Below, in pieces: positions 1 through 7,427 of a stretch of DNA of 27,838 bases. Position 1 is the first letter of the stretch; each line of letters begins with the position of its first letter. The stretch is from positions 1 through 27,838 of the IMG/VR virus record IMGVR_UViG_3300042483_000232; one strand, 5' to 3'. The translations under genes and the position numbers were made by a program. Origin of the DNA: a virus. The notes under the pieces were generated by a model. That model was not told the origin of the DNA. It saw only the letters and a list, made by a program, of their open reading frames with translations, and made no database searches.

Positions 1-252
1 AGTTGCTTCTTTAATTGCCTTTTCACGCTCGGTAGCAAGTGTTGAAATTTGCTCTTCCATGCCTTTGTAGCGACCTTCAGCCTCTTCCAAACGCTTGTAG
101 AGTTTATCTTTTTCTTGCTTGCGGATACTTTCAACTTCATCTTCAGTGAAAGTCTTCCCTTTTTGCTGCGGTGCAACTTGTTCAACCGCCTCATTAAAGG
201 CTTCAATAGCCTCTACGGGAATAAGGATTTCATCATTACTTTGCTTTGCCAT
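1..252 (-). CDS. Probable scaffold / head morphogenesis protein (N-terminal part, cut by window edge)
   Basis: The reading frame is open from an ATG at 252 to the left edge, giving the first 84 residues. The protein is highly charged and predicted to be helical, with a Glu/Lys/Gln-rich heptad-like stretch from about residue 38 to the edge (EDEVESIRKQEKDKLYKRL and on), as in phage scaffold proteins. A good ribosome site (AGGAG, 7 nt before ATG) fixes the start. It lies directly downstream of the portal gene, where scaffold or protease genes usually sit before the major capsid gene. The scaffold role is inferred from composition and position; no sequence family is recognised. Confidence 0.65.
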   Translation of the reverse strand, partial: MAKQSNDEILIPVEAIEAFNEAVEQVAPQQKGKTFTEDEVESIRKQEKDKLYKRLEEAEGRYKGMEEQISTLATEREKAIKEAT

Positions 253-310
253 AATTTTCTCCTATGTGTTGTTTAGCAAATACTAAATTAACTTGAATTA
301 TGTAAACGTA

Positions 311-2002
311 TTATTTATCTTCATCAGGGATTCGGCGTTGAGCGAATCTTGCGCCGTATGCCCTGCTAGTCATTTGGTTCATCAGTTCCATTTCTACTGG
401 TGGGACACCAGCACCTGGAAGCACTCCGCCCCCTTGGGGACTTCCTGCACTACTAACATTAGCACCTCCAGCGGACACGTTTTCTAAGCCTCCGCCTTGA
501 GGCAATAATCCTGTAGCCATCATTACTGCTTGACCAATTTGTGCACGGAGCATATCCAGTGCACCTTGATCAAGAGCATCATCTCGTAGTTCCTCAAAGA
601 TTTCAACCATCTTCTCATTTGGAAACTCTTCACCAAGGAGAGCCAATGCTCCACGCTTGGACTCAATACCAAGAGCCATCTTTGCTTGCACTTCATTGAG
701 TTTAATAAGAGCATCAACTGGCAAAGGCTCAGGCCAGTGGATAGTTGTCTTATATGTGTTTGGATCATTAGGGTCAAGAACTAGAAGCATGTCTGGTTCA
801 GGTTGAGCCGATTGAGAAGGGTCAAACGAAAGCATCTGTGGTTCAAAAATAGATGCAGTTCTAATGATAATTTCATTAAGTTTTTCAAGACCATGCGTGA
901 AGTGAATCTTCTTCATCTGGTAACGGTTCATAAGAGGCTGGTATTGGATAGCCAAAGCAACACCTGAAGTATTAGATACTGGTTGAAATTGACCAAGGGC
1001 AGTTTCAGGAACACCAGTGATTTCGTGCATTGCTCGCTTGATCATTTGAACGTATTCAATTGCTCCAGCCATCTCACCACGAGATTCAAGGTTGAACACG
1101 TTAGCGTCTTTAGGAAGACCTGCCCAAACTTTCTTAGGACCACGCTCTAGTTGTGAAGCCTTTGCTCCAGTAATGATTGTTACAGGAGCAGCGTGGTAGT
1201 TGATGATGTCTGAAATTTCAGTCATCTTCTCGTTGAGTTCACGGTTCAATTGAATGACATCCCAGATGTCCGATTGACCCCAAGGTGATGAAGTTATTGT
1301 AATGTTCGGAATGTGAACAACTGGAACCATACCAATTGGGTTTGGGTACTGATCAATCAACTCATCATTGATAAATTGTTGTACTGATTCATCAGTCAAG
1401 ATTTCAGTAAAGGTATATACCTGACGAGTACCTTCTGGTGAAGTTCCCCAAAAGCGATACTTAAGTTTGAACCTAAGAAGTCTTTCCTTATCGTGTGGGT
1501 GGTATTCAGGAAAACAATGCGCTGGGTTAAGCGGGAGAATACGAATACGACCTGGTTTTGTTAAACCAGTTGGATCGGCGTATGGTTCGTCATATGCAAT
1601 TTTTACAAAGCAATCGCCTGTAACAGAAGCAAGTTGCCCCATTTGCCAAAGAAGATAATGTTTGTTGTTATGGTTATCCCATACCTCATGAAGTAGATGA
1701 GGAATAACTGCTTGGTTTTGTTCAGGAACTTTGAACTGAATACCTTTACCAAAACAAAAGTTAGTAATAAAATCAGACATAGTCTTGATGTAGTTCATCG
1801 TGACATTGCTGTCACCCATCTCACGTCGGTGAGACCAGTGGTGTCCTAGGTACCAAGCCCATGCTGATGAATACCTATTGAGTCTTGGTCCATGAACTTC
1901 AAATTCTTCATCAGCAAGTTCAACTAGTCCCAAAGGACTAATTGCAACAGTTAAATCGCTAGATGCCGCCCTATAAGACGGTGACCAAAAATCAATAGGC
2001 AT
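311..2002 (-). CDS. Portal protein
   Basis: A 563-residue protein, a normal length for a tailed-phage portal. The portal forms the dodecameric ring at the capsid vertex through which DNA is packaged and ejected. Recognisable features are the N-terminal region with YLGHHWSHRREMGDSNVTMNY followed by an FITNFCFGKG-type segment, a beta-rich wing region, and the helical segment after about residue 300 with PETALGQFQPVSNTSGVALA and QPLMNRYQMKK, typical of the stem/crown helices. The C-terminus is Gly/Pro/Met-rich and ends in a basic, acidic-tailed segment. The start is an ATG at 2002. It lies between a small membrane protein gene and the putative scaffold gene. Identification rests on remembered family patterns and genomic position. 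Confidence 0.85.
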   Translation of the reverse strand: MPIDFWSPSYRAASSDLTVAISPLGLVELADEEFEVHGPRLNRYSSAWAWYLGHHWSHRREMGDSNVTMNYIKTMSDFITNFCFGKGIQFKVPEQNQAVIPHLLHEVWDNHNNKHYLLWQMGQLASVTGDCFVKIAYDEPYADPTGLTKPGRIRILPLNPAHCFPEYHPHDKERLLRFKLKYRFWGTSPEGTRQVYTFTEILTDESVQQFINDELIDQYPNPIGMVPVVHIPNITITSSPWGQSDIWDVIQLNRELNEKMTEISDIINYHAAPVTIITGAKASQLERGPKKVWAGLPKDANVFNLESRGEMAGAIEYVQMIKRAMHEITGVPETALGQFQPVSNTSGVALAIQYQPLMNRYQMKKIHFTHGLEKLNEIIIRTASIFEPQMLSFDPSQSAQPEPDMLLVLDPNDPNTYKTTIHWPEPLPVDALIKLNEVQAKMALGIESKRGALALLGEEFPNEKMVEIFEELRDDALDQGALDMLRAQIGQAVMMATGLLPQGGGLENVSAGGANVSSAGSPQGGGVLPGAGVPPVEMELMNQMTSRAYGARFAQRRIPDEDK

Positions 2003-2040
2003 CAGTTAGACCTTTTCAGCAAAGAGGTAGTAGATCAATA

Positions 2041-2301
2041 CTACTTCTTTTTTGCAGCAGTCTTTTTTACAGGTGCTTTTACAGGTGCGGCTGCAAGTGC
2101 TTTTTGTGCCAAATTAAGCAACAAGGCTGTGTTCTTGTCACCAATCTTTGTAGAAACTACCGAAAGTACAATAGTTACTACTGGCATAACCACTGCAACT
2201 GCCTCTACGGAAACATCGTATTTGATTGCTGCATAGGTCAAAAGACCTAAAACGGCTCCCTTTAACCCTGCATCTGCATGTGCTGTTTTTAGATTATTCA
2301 T
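2041..2301 (-). CDS. Small membrane protein with Lys/Ala-rich tail
   Basis: An 86-residue protein with two hydrophobic segments (about residues 13-27 and 33-50) and a basic C-terminus (VKAPVKKTAAKKK) resembling histone-H1-type tails. AGGAG lies 6-7 nt before the ATG. The two-helix layout with a charged tail is compatible with a holin, but two better-placed holin candidates lie beside the endolysin at 5163-5646. Its position between the peptidase and portal genes could also suggest a role at the membrane or with DNA during head assembly. Function is not known. Confidence 0.7.
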   Translation of the reverse strand: MNNLKTAHADAGLKGAVLGLLTYAAIKYDVSVEAVAVVMPVVTIVLSVVSTKIGDKNTALLLNLAQKALAAAPVKAPVKKTAAKKK

Positions 2302-2328
2302 GTTTTCTCCTAGTTTAGGTATACCCGA

Positions 2329-2964
2329 TTATACAGGCTTACGGGTTTTGTTGGTTACCTCATACTCCTGTACGTATGAGTGGTATGGCGGACCCGTATA
2401 CGGATCAAATCTTGCTGAGACAGTGAGGGCTTTTATTGCGTGTGTCTTTGCTTGTTGTATTGTTTGCTTCTTATTATGCGTCAAAACTTGCATTGCCCCT
2501 AAAGCGTAAGAAGAACCTGAACCGATAGCATAAACACTATTGGCTTCGGATGCCCAAGAGTAGTCCCCATCAACAATAAAGATAACACCATTAACAACTA
2601 CAAGGATTGTTGATCCGTGTTCTGCAATGTGGTCTTTGTCGTCCCTATCTGGGATTGAGTACCCCTGTGTATCAAAGCATTCACGGAGTGCTGGTATAAA
2701 CTTCGCCGTAAAGAACTGGTCAAGTTTCTTCCCTTTAAGGTTTGGTGGTGGTGTTGGTGGTTGGAAGACGTGATGAAGAATGTTGATGGCCCGTACATCT
2801 CCAGCAGCGCCAAGTAGATATTTTCCATTAGTTGCTACCTTGCTTGACCCTTCTCGTAAAGTTCCTATTTGCGTTGCAAATCCTGTAATGTCCATTGCTG
2901 ATATTCGTGAATCTACACAGATAACCGCAAAGCCATCTCCCTGTACTCCAACGATAGTTGTCAT
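2329..2964 (-). CDS. Proteasome/HslV-like Ntn-hydrolase peptidase
   Basis: A 211-residue protein that begins Met-Thr-Thr-Ile-Val, so removing Met exposes the N-terminal Thr that is the nucleophile in proteasome beta subunits and HslV. In mature numbering Asp17 sits in VDSR as in the family. A Lys (41, in SSKV) can fill the Lys33 role if an insertion of about 8 residues is allowed. LGAAGD matches the family Gly47 loop, and AIGSGSSYALGA (about residues 146-157) closely matches the family GSG motif. There is no propeptide, as in HslV. GGAG lies in the end of the phosphoesterase gene just upstream. Such proteins form rings that degrade proteins. No partner ATPase gene is seen here. A role in prohead proteolysis is speculative. 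Confidence 0.85.
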   Translation of the reverse strand: MTTIVGVQGDGFAVICVDSRISAMDITGFATQIGTLREGSSKVATNGKYLLGAAGDVRAINILHHVFQPPTPPPNLKGKKLDQFFTAKFIPALRECFDTQGYSIPDRDDKDHIAEHGSTILVVVNGVIFIVDGDYSWASEANSVYAIGSGSSYALGAMQVLTHNKKQTIQQAKTHAIKALTVSARFDPYTGPPYHSYVQEYEVTNKTRKPV

Positions 2965-2966
2965 TT

Positions 2967-4139
2967 CTACTCCGAAGTGTATTCTTTACCCTGATACAAC
3001 GCCCAGCCATCATAGATGGGGATTACATCGTAACTAAACCGATGTGCACCGCTGTCCTCGTAGGATACTACACCCATTCCTTGTTGCCAATTTTCGTAGC
3101 GAACAAGTGGTCGTCCGTCTAGATCCACCCCACCACGAGTAGAAGGGATAGCCCCGTCAATCCGAGCAAGGCAACCAGGAGAAGCAGCCATGATGGTTCT
3201 TGGTCCATCAAAGTCTTCACGAGTTTTAAATGCTGTTTCAATTCTGTGAATGTGACCATAAATTACGCTCGTCTTTTCTGCATTGAGGTAAACGTGTGCT
3301 GTGGAGCCTGACGACTTCACACGATCACCGTGGATAATACGGAGTTTCTCATTGACCCAATAATCAGATGCGGGATACCCTGGACGGTACTCTACACCAA
3401 ACTCATCCATGCGACAAAGGTATGGAACAGATAATACAGGCCAAGAGTCAGGAGTATTCCCTTTTCGGAGTCCATACGCAGCAGCAGCGTTCATTACTAG
3501 ATACTTAGGCATACGCTCTTCGTGGTTTCCTGCCAACCAAATGATCTTTGCGTCAGGAGCCATTGCTCTCATTTGTGCACAGAAGAAAGTTGCACGATCA
3601 ATTGCTGCTTGAGTAGTTTGTGCGTATGCAGGGTATGTAACATACTTACCCATTTCAGGAAGATCTAAGTTATCTCCAACACACGCAATAACATCAGGCT
3701 TAAGTTCTTGAATCATCTTCAAACAAATCATGATTGCTTTTTCATCATGCGTTGGTTCTAGTTGACCATCACGACCACGAAAGTAACCAAACTGAATGTC
3801 AGGGACAACTACACATGTTTTGAATGCTGAAGTTTTTTTACTTATCACCTTAATGGGTGGCAATTTGACAGCAGGACCTTGCTGTACAACAGGCCATTCA
3901 GGACCAGTCTCCCACTTAGGAGAAAGTTGTACGGTGGTAGTAGTCCTAGTTTGAACATCTCCGTTCTTATCTGGAGATAGTGCGTGGCGAATAGATACCT
4001 TTTCTACGTTACCAATCTCATCAAGATCTATATCTTTAGCAACTAGCATGTCTGCAATTGCTCCAAGCATCTTTTCTTTACGCTGTTTTATTTCTTGCTC
4101 ACTTGCAAGACTTGATAGTTTTTCTTGTAGATTACTCAT
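2967..4139 (-). CDS. Calcineurin-like metallophosphoesterase
   Basis: A 390-residue protein. The phosphoesterase domain spans about residues 108-330 with motifs in order: VVPDIQFG (D114), VGDNLD (G155-D158), AGNHEE (203-207), IIHGD (269-272) and YGHIH (294-298). These are the dimetal ligands of the family, which hydrolyses phosphodiesters or phosphomonoesters. The first motif reads D-x-Q where D-x-H is usual. The N-terminal ~105 residues are unrelated and partly coiled, followed by Thr-rich sequence. The start overlaps the stop of the 97-residue gene (ATGA), so translation is probably coupled. It belongs to the operon with the peptidase and portal. The substrate is unknown; processing of nucleic acid ends or nucleotides is possible. 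Confidence 0.85.
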   Translation of the reverse strand: MSNLQEKLSSLASEQEIKQRKEKMLGAIADMLVAKDIDLDEIGNVEKVSIRHALSPDKNGDVQTRTTTTVQLSPKWETGPEWPVVQQGPAVKLPPIKVISKKTSAFKTCVVVPDIQFGYFRGRDGQLEPTHDEKAIMICLKMIQELKPDVIACVGDNLDLPEMGKYVTYPAYAQTTQAAIDRATFFCAQMRAMAPDAKIIWLAGNHEERMPKYLVMNAAAAYGLRKGNTPDSWPVLSVPYLCRMDEFGVEYRPGYPASDYWVNEKLRIIHGDRVKSSGSTAHVYLNAEKTSVIYGHIHRIETAFKTREDFDGPRTIMAASPGCLARIDGAIPSTRGGVDLDGRPLVRYENWQQGMGVVSYEDSGAHRFSYDVIPIYDGWALYQGKEYTSE

Positions 4140-4429
4140 TTAGTTACTCCCAAATTGTTTGGTAAACATAGGCACTTACTATCAGTTCCCTCTCGGAAAC
4201 ACGCACGTTTTTGATTAATTGTTGCTCTTGCAATTGAAAAACCTTCATCAATTAAGGCTTGGTGTATTGCTGTATTTGATGCTGGACTCTGTAATGCGTC
4301 AAGTAATGCTGAAGCAGTTTCTGTGTCTAACATTTTATGCACTCTCCCTAATGGGCAAGGTGCATCAACAACTTTAGAAAGTTGTGTAAGGCGATTAAGT
4401 AATGTCTCTTCTTCGTTATTTTTTGACAT
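4136..4429 (-). CDS. Small protein, possible HTH, unknown function
   Basis: A 97-residue protein with no confident family. Residues about 30-75 look helical, with a pattern (ALLDALQSPASNTAIHQAL, then FSIARATINQKRACF) that could be a helix-turn-helix like those of small DNA-binding or phage packaging proteins. Three Cys lie near the C-terminus (CFREGTDSKCLCL). The ATG at 4429 lies inside the end of the 47-residue ORF upstream and its stop overlaps the phosphoesterase start, so all three are likely translated in sequence from the promoter at 4590-4618. Confidence 0.7.
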   Translation of the reverse strand: MSKNNEEETLLNRLTQLSKVVDAPCPLGRVHKMLDTETASALLDALQSPASNTAIHQALIDEGFSIARATINQKRACFREGTDSKCLCLPNNLGVTK

Positions 4430-4559
4430 GCTTTTTCTCCAGTTTGTGTCGTTCGTGTTTTAAAACTTCAAGCAGTCTGAACAATTCGTCGGCATCTTGT
4501 TGACCCCCAAAGACCTTACTCAGGTAATAGGTAATACTATCAATGTCTTGTACACGCAT
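4416..4559 (-). CDS. 47-residue charged small protein
   Basis: This short frame starts at ATG 4559 (MRVQDIDSITYYLSKVFGG...) and ends at TAA 4416, giving 47 residues. GGTGG lies a few nt before the ATG and it is the first gene after the promoter at 4590-4618. The protein looks helical, with a Leu-rich amphipathic middle and a very basic C-terminus (HERHKLEKKHVKK). It overlaps the next gene by 14 nt, consistent with coupling. No family is recognised. The promoter, ribosome site and overlap together make it a credible gene. Confidence 0.65.
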   Translation of the reverse strand: MRVQDIDSITYYLSKVFGGQQDADELFRLLEVLKHERHKLEKKHVKK

Positions 4560-4589
4560 GCAACCACCTTCATCTGGTCTAGGACACAG

Positions 4590-4618
4590 AGCCTAGCCTA
4601 CCTCAAAGTTTGTGTCAA
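4590..4618 (-). promoter_or_regulatory. Sigma70/SigA-type promoter for the head operon
   Basis: On the minus strand TTGACA (4618-4613) is followed after exactly 17 nt by TAGGCT (4595-4590), which fits the TANNNT -10 form. The predicted transcript starts about 4583 and has a leader of about 24 nt before the ATG at 4559. The -35 box overlaps the endolysin stop codon. It would drive the 47- and 97-residue genes, phosphoesterase, peptidase, membrane protein, portal and scaffold genes. Confidence 0.7.
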
Positions 4619-5166
4619 GCAGGTTTCTGTGCCAACACATATGCTACAACAGCAGGCGTTGGAAATGGACCAGTGACAAGTCGGATATGCCAAGGCTCGC
4701 TTGGGACAACTTCCCAACTAAAACCAAAGTCTTTGATGTTGGCAATTAGCCATTTCATGCGCTTTGGTTCCGCAGCACCTGCAATATCAATTGCCAATCC
4801 GAGATTATGCATGGACTTGCCAGGTGTCGCCAGCATCGCCATACCCTTTTTCAGGTACCAGGTTTTTCCTTCAAACGTCTTCGTGCTTGTTCCTGCAACT
4901 GGTTCCAAAACGTAGCGTTGCTTAAAACCCGCCAGTTGGCTCTCGTATGTGCGATATAAATCGCCGCTGCTCGTGGGTTTAAGTTCAATTCCGTCTGCTT
5001 TTGCTTTTGCGACCATTGCGTTCCAAGCGTCTGCGGCTCGGTGGTGGAGTTTTCCTCCAGTTGAGATTGCTCTAAGCATAGATTCAGGCAATTTTCCAGG
5101 TTCAACTCCTTTAAGGTCTGGCGGCAATACTACAGGAACAATGTAATCCCAAGCAACTTTACTCAT
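4615..5166 (-). CDS. Endolysin, VanY/M15-type peptidase
   Basis: A 183-residue zinc peptidase of the M15 (D-Ala-D-Ala carboxypeptidase / L-Ala-D-Glu endopeptidase) type, used by phages to cut peptidoglycan stem peptides at the end of infection. Visible motifs are SSGDLYRTYESQ (about 66-77), the zinc ligands H120 and D127 in SMHNLGLAIDI, and catalytic E157 with the third ligand H160 in SEPWHIRL. No separate cell-wall-binding domain is evident, and there is no signal peptide, so it needs a holin. The ATG overlaps the stop of the upstream holin-like gene (ATGA), with AAGGA just before it. It forms a lysis cassette with the two small membrane genes upstream. Confidence 0.9.
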   Translation of the reverse strand: MSKVAWDYIVPVVLPPDLKGVEPGKLPESMLRAISTGGKLHHRAADAWNAMVAKAKADGIELKPTSSGDLYRTYESQLAGFKQRYVLEPVAGTSTKTFEGKTWYLKKGMAMLATPGKSMHNLGLAIDIAGAAEPKRMKWLIANIKDFGFSWEVVPSEPWHIRLVTGPFPTPAVVAYVLAQKPA

Positions 5167-5426
5167 TTTTTATCCTTAACTGTTGTGTCTTTTCCGTCTA
5201 CTTTATTAAAAACATCATTAATTTCTGCAAGCGTAAGTTTACCATCATCTAAGAATGACCTAGACAACCCCTCAATCACAAAAGCAACACCAGCGATACC
5301 AGCCATAAAGCAGGCTTTCCATAGGGGAACTCCAGCAATTGCTCCAGCACCAATTACACCTAACCCAGATGCAGCAAAGGTGGCAAGAATACGAAGGATG
5401 ACATTAAGGATTAAGTCTTTACGCAT
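5163..5426 (-). CDS. Putative holin
   Basis: An 87-residue membrane protein with hydrophobic segments at about residues 5-32 and 37-54, followed by an acidic then basic soluble tail (DDGKLTLAEINDVFNKVDGKDTTVKDKK). Its stop overlaps the endolysin start. Size, two membrane passes, charged C-terminus and position immediately before the endolysin all fit a holin that releases the endolysin to the wall. No conserved holin family motif is claimed. Confidence 0.7.
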   Translation of the reverse strand: MRKDLILNVILRILATFAASGLGVIGAGAIAGVPLWKACFMAGIAGVAFVIEGLSRSFLDDGKLTLAEINDVFNKVDGKDTTVKDKK

Positions 5427-5427
5427 A

Positions 5428-5646
5428 CTATTTCTTTTCTTTATCTAGATGCCAATCAATATGCCCGTCTAGTCGCTCGCTTGTTTTTTCTGTAATGTGG
5501 GTCAAAATCTTTAACTGATGTAGAACGCCAGCATGATCTGTTCTATTCTCTTTACGCATTGTTCTGGCTTCTTTAATTAGCCAAGCAAACCCTGCCGCAA
5601 AAACTGGAATGATTGCAGCGAGAATGGTTGCCCAGCCAGTATCCAT
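5428..5646 (-). CDS. Small single-pass membrane protein of the lysis cassette
   Basis: A 72-residue protein with one N-terminal hydrophobic segment (about residues 5-24) followed by a charged, coiled-coil-like region with several His (HQLKILTHITEKTSERLDGHIDWHLDKEKK). This layout resembles short membrane-anchored helical proteins placed beside holins in many actinophages and the XhlA type in Firmicutes. It could be a second holin, an antiholin or a spanin-like accessory. GGAG lies about 9 nt before the ATG. The role is inferred from position. Confidence 0.6.
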   Translation of the reverse strand: MDTGWATILAAIIPVFAAGFAWLIKEARTMRKENRTDHAGVLHQLKILTHITEKTSERLDGHIDWHLDKEKK

Positions 5647-5649
5647 GAT

Positions 5650-6885
5650 TTATGCTCCGAACTGCTCTGAGTTAACATGACTACGACGGTTGCGTTTAGC
5701 CATTTCAGCCGCACCTGGAATATTAAAGACTGGAGAAGAATCAGCAGTTTCACTAAATTTTGCTTGTCGTTGCAAAACATCTGGAGATGCATATTTCAAA
5801 GGAATACCACCAGGTTGCCCGACTGGAATATCAGGGCGAACAGGGCGAACAAAGTGATTCTCTGACACAGTACCAATCATTGCTTTTAACCCTGCTGTTT
5901 GTTTTACACGCAACCCACCAGTTTGACCAGCAAAACCACGAGAAACGTCATGCAAACGGGCATCGCTATCATCTGCATCATAAAGATGGAACTCTTCTTC
6001 ATTACCATGCCCATCATGCATCACCCATCGCTCTGGCTTAGGGTCTTCCTCACCCAGCCATAATGCTACTTGAGTAGTAAGACCAGCATCGTGGCGTTGC
6101 TTCACACGTTTTGTAGGTGTTTGTTCACTGATACTGCCAGTAAGGTAATAGTTTGGTGGTGCATCTGCTTCAGGTTCTTTTTCACCTGGGCGAAGGACAC
6201 GGTTCATTGTTTCTTTTGTGTAATTCGTATGGGTCAGCAATGGATGCTCTTTTGCAAGACCAACTGCTCCTGAGTCCGTACTTCCTTCTTCGTTAAAATC
6301 GTGAATCCAAGGACCAGCCAAAGTTGTTTTATGCCAAGGAACGTCTGTCCACATGTTGCTACGCAAAGCAGGAACCATGCCAAGATCACGAGCACTACGA
6401 GCACCCCTTCGTGATTGAATCACAGCAAGTGCTCCAGCAAACTGAGGATTGTCTGCCCAGTAACCAGACCTAGTTTGTTTTGCTCTTTCAGCAGAACCTC
6501 CAGGCATACCATAATGCCCAGACTTAGAGTTACACAATTGAGTGCAGATTGGAGTCCTACAGCCTGAGCACCCCTCAAATCTTCCGCTACTTGTAGCGTT
6601 TGATAAAGACATACCCATTTCAAGTGTTGATCTAACAAGTTCATTTGGATGACTTGCATTTTTAGCAATTTTTAAATTAGTTGATTTTGCCGTTGGGTCA
6701 GTATCACTAATCATTGCTAGGTCTTTACCACTACCTCTAGATTTTTTGTATAGATCCCAATCATCCATAACTTCTTTTGGTCTAGCAATTGCAGAACGAT
6801 ATTCAGATTCACTAACTGAATTGACAATATCCTGTAATGTGGGTAACTGCGGGGTTACTTTTATTCCTATAGGTTTTCTTGCCAT
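5650..6885 (-). CDS. GP88-like protein with CX2CX4CX3C motif
   Basis: A 411-residue protein resembling the phage/plasmid 'Gene product 88' family, whose biochemical role is not established. Supporting pattern: the Cys cluster C106, C109, C114, C118 followed by ARG-rich sequence and a WADNPQFAGAL segment, an HDFNEE...YTKE segment, YYLTGSISEQTP followed by TTQVALWLG, and the C-terminal LHDVSRGFAGQTGGLRVKQTAG (split here for description). This order of motifs matches the family as I remember it. The four Cys could hold Zn or an Fe-S cluster. The protein is longer than usual for the family, with an extra C-terminal ~60 residues rich in Pro/Gly. It sits between two unknown genes and the lysis cassette. 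Confidence 0.6.
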   Translation of the reverse strand: MARKPIGIKVTPQLPTLQDIVNSVSESEYRSAIARPKEVMDDWDLYKKSRGSGKDLAMISDTDPTAKSTNLKIAKNASHPNELVRSTLEMGMSLSNATSSGRFEGCSGCRTPICTQLCNSKSGHYGMPGGSAERAKQTRSGYWADNPQFAGALAVIQSRRGARSARDLGMVPALRSNMWTDVPWHKTTLAGPWIHDFNEEGSTDSGAVGLAKEHPLLTHTNYTKETMNRVLRPGEKEPEADAPPNYYLTGSISEQTPTKRVKQRHDAGLTTQVALWLGEEDPKPERWVMHDGHGNEEEFHLYDADDSDARLHDVSRGFAGQTGGLRVKQTAGLKAMIGTVSENHFVRPVRPDIPVGQPGGIPLKYASPDVLQRQAKFSETADSSPVFNIPGAAEMAKRNRRSHVNSEQFGA

Positions 6886-6888
6886 AAT

Positions 6889-7425
6889 CTACCCCTGATA
6901 GTCGTACTGGTCTTTGCGACCCTTGTTAACGTGGATTGAACGCCTACGCATATCTACTGCCTTAAGGAGTCGCCCTTCCTCTTCAGGTTGCACAGTGTCC
7001 TTTACATTCTTATCAAGTGCAGGACCCTGACTTGAAAAAGCAGAATCAACAGGGTCACCTTCTTGAGCAGTTGGTGTGTAGGCAAATTGAGATTCTTGTA
7101 ATGTCTCCATACCGACAAGGTTTTTAGGAATGGCATACCCTGTTGGTTGAAACGTATTTACAGCACCACTACTCTTTAGGTAACTACTAAGAATAAATGG
7201 GTGTCGCCGTTCACGAACTGTTGGTGGTGGTTCGGCACGAAAAGATGCTTGAAACTCACCCAGACGACTTGGGAACATATATTGTCCCTGTGCTGACAAT
7301 CCATAATTTTGGGCAATGCCTGCTGCAAGATCATCGGTTGAAGTTGAGACAGACAAAACAGAAGTATCGCTACCTACATCGCTATCTGATCCGTAATCAA
7401 CAGAGGCATCACCACTGTCGGACAT
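6889..7425 (-). CDS. Unknown acidic protein
   Basis: A 178-residue protein of unknown function. The N-terminus is low-complexity Ser/Asp (MSDSGDASVDYGSDSDVGSD) and probably disordered; the rest is polar with basic segments near the C-terminus (VDMRRRSIHVNKGRKDQYDYQG). The ATG at 7425 follows the stop of the preceding gene by 2 nt, with no strong ribosome site, suggesting coupled translation. It lies between the terminase and GP88-like genes. A minor structural or assembly role is possible, but nothing in the sequence shows it. Confidence 0.65.
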   Translation of the reverse strand: MSDSGDASVDYGSDSDVGSDTSVLSVSTSTDDLAAGIAQNYGLSAQGQYMFPSRLGEFQASFRAEPPPTVRERRHPFILSSYLKSSGAVNTFQPTGYAIPKNLVGMETLQESQFAYTPTAQEGDPVDSAFSSQGPALDKNVKDTVQPEEEGRLLKAVDMRRRSIHVNKGRKDQYDYQG

Positions 7426-7427
7426 GA

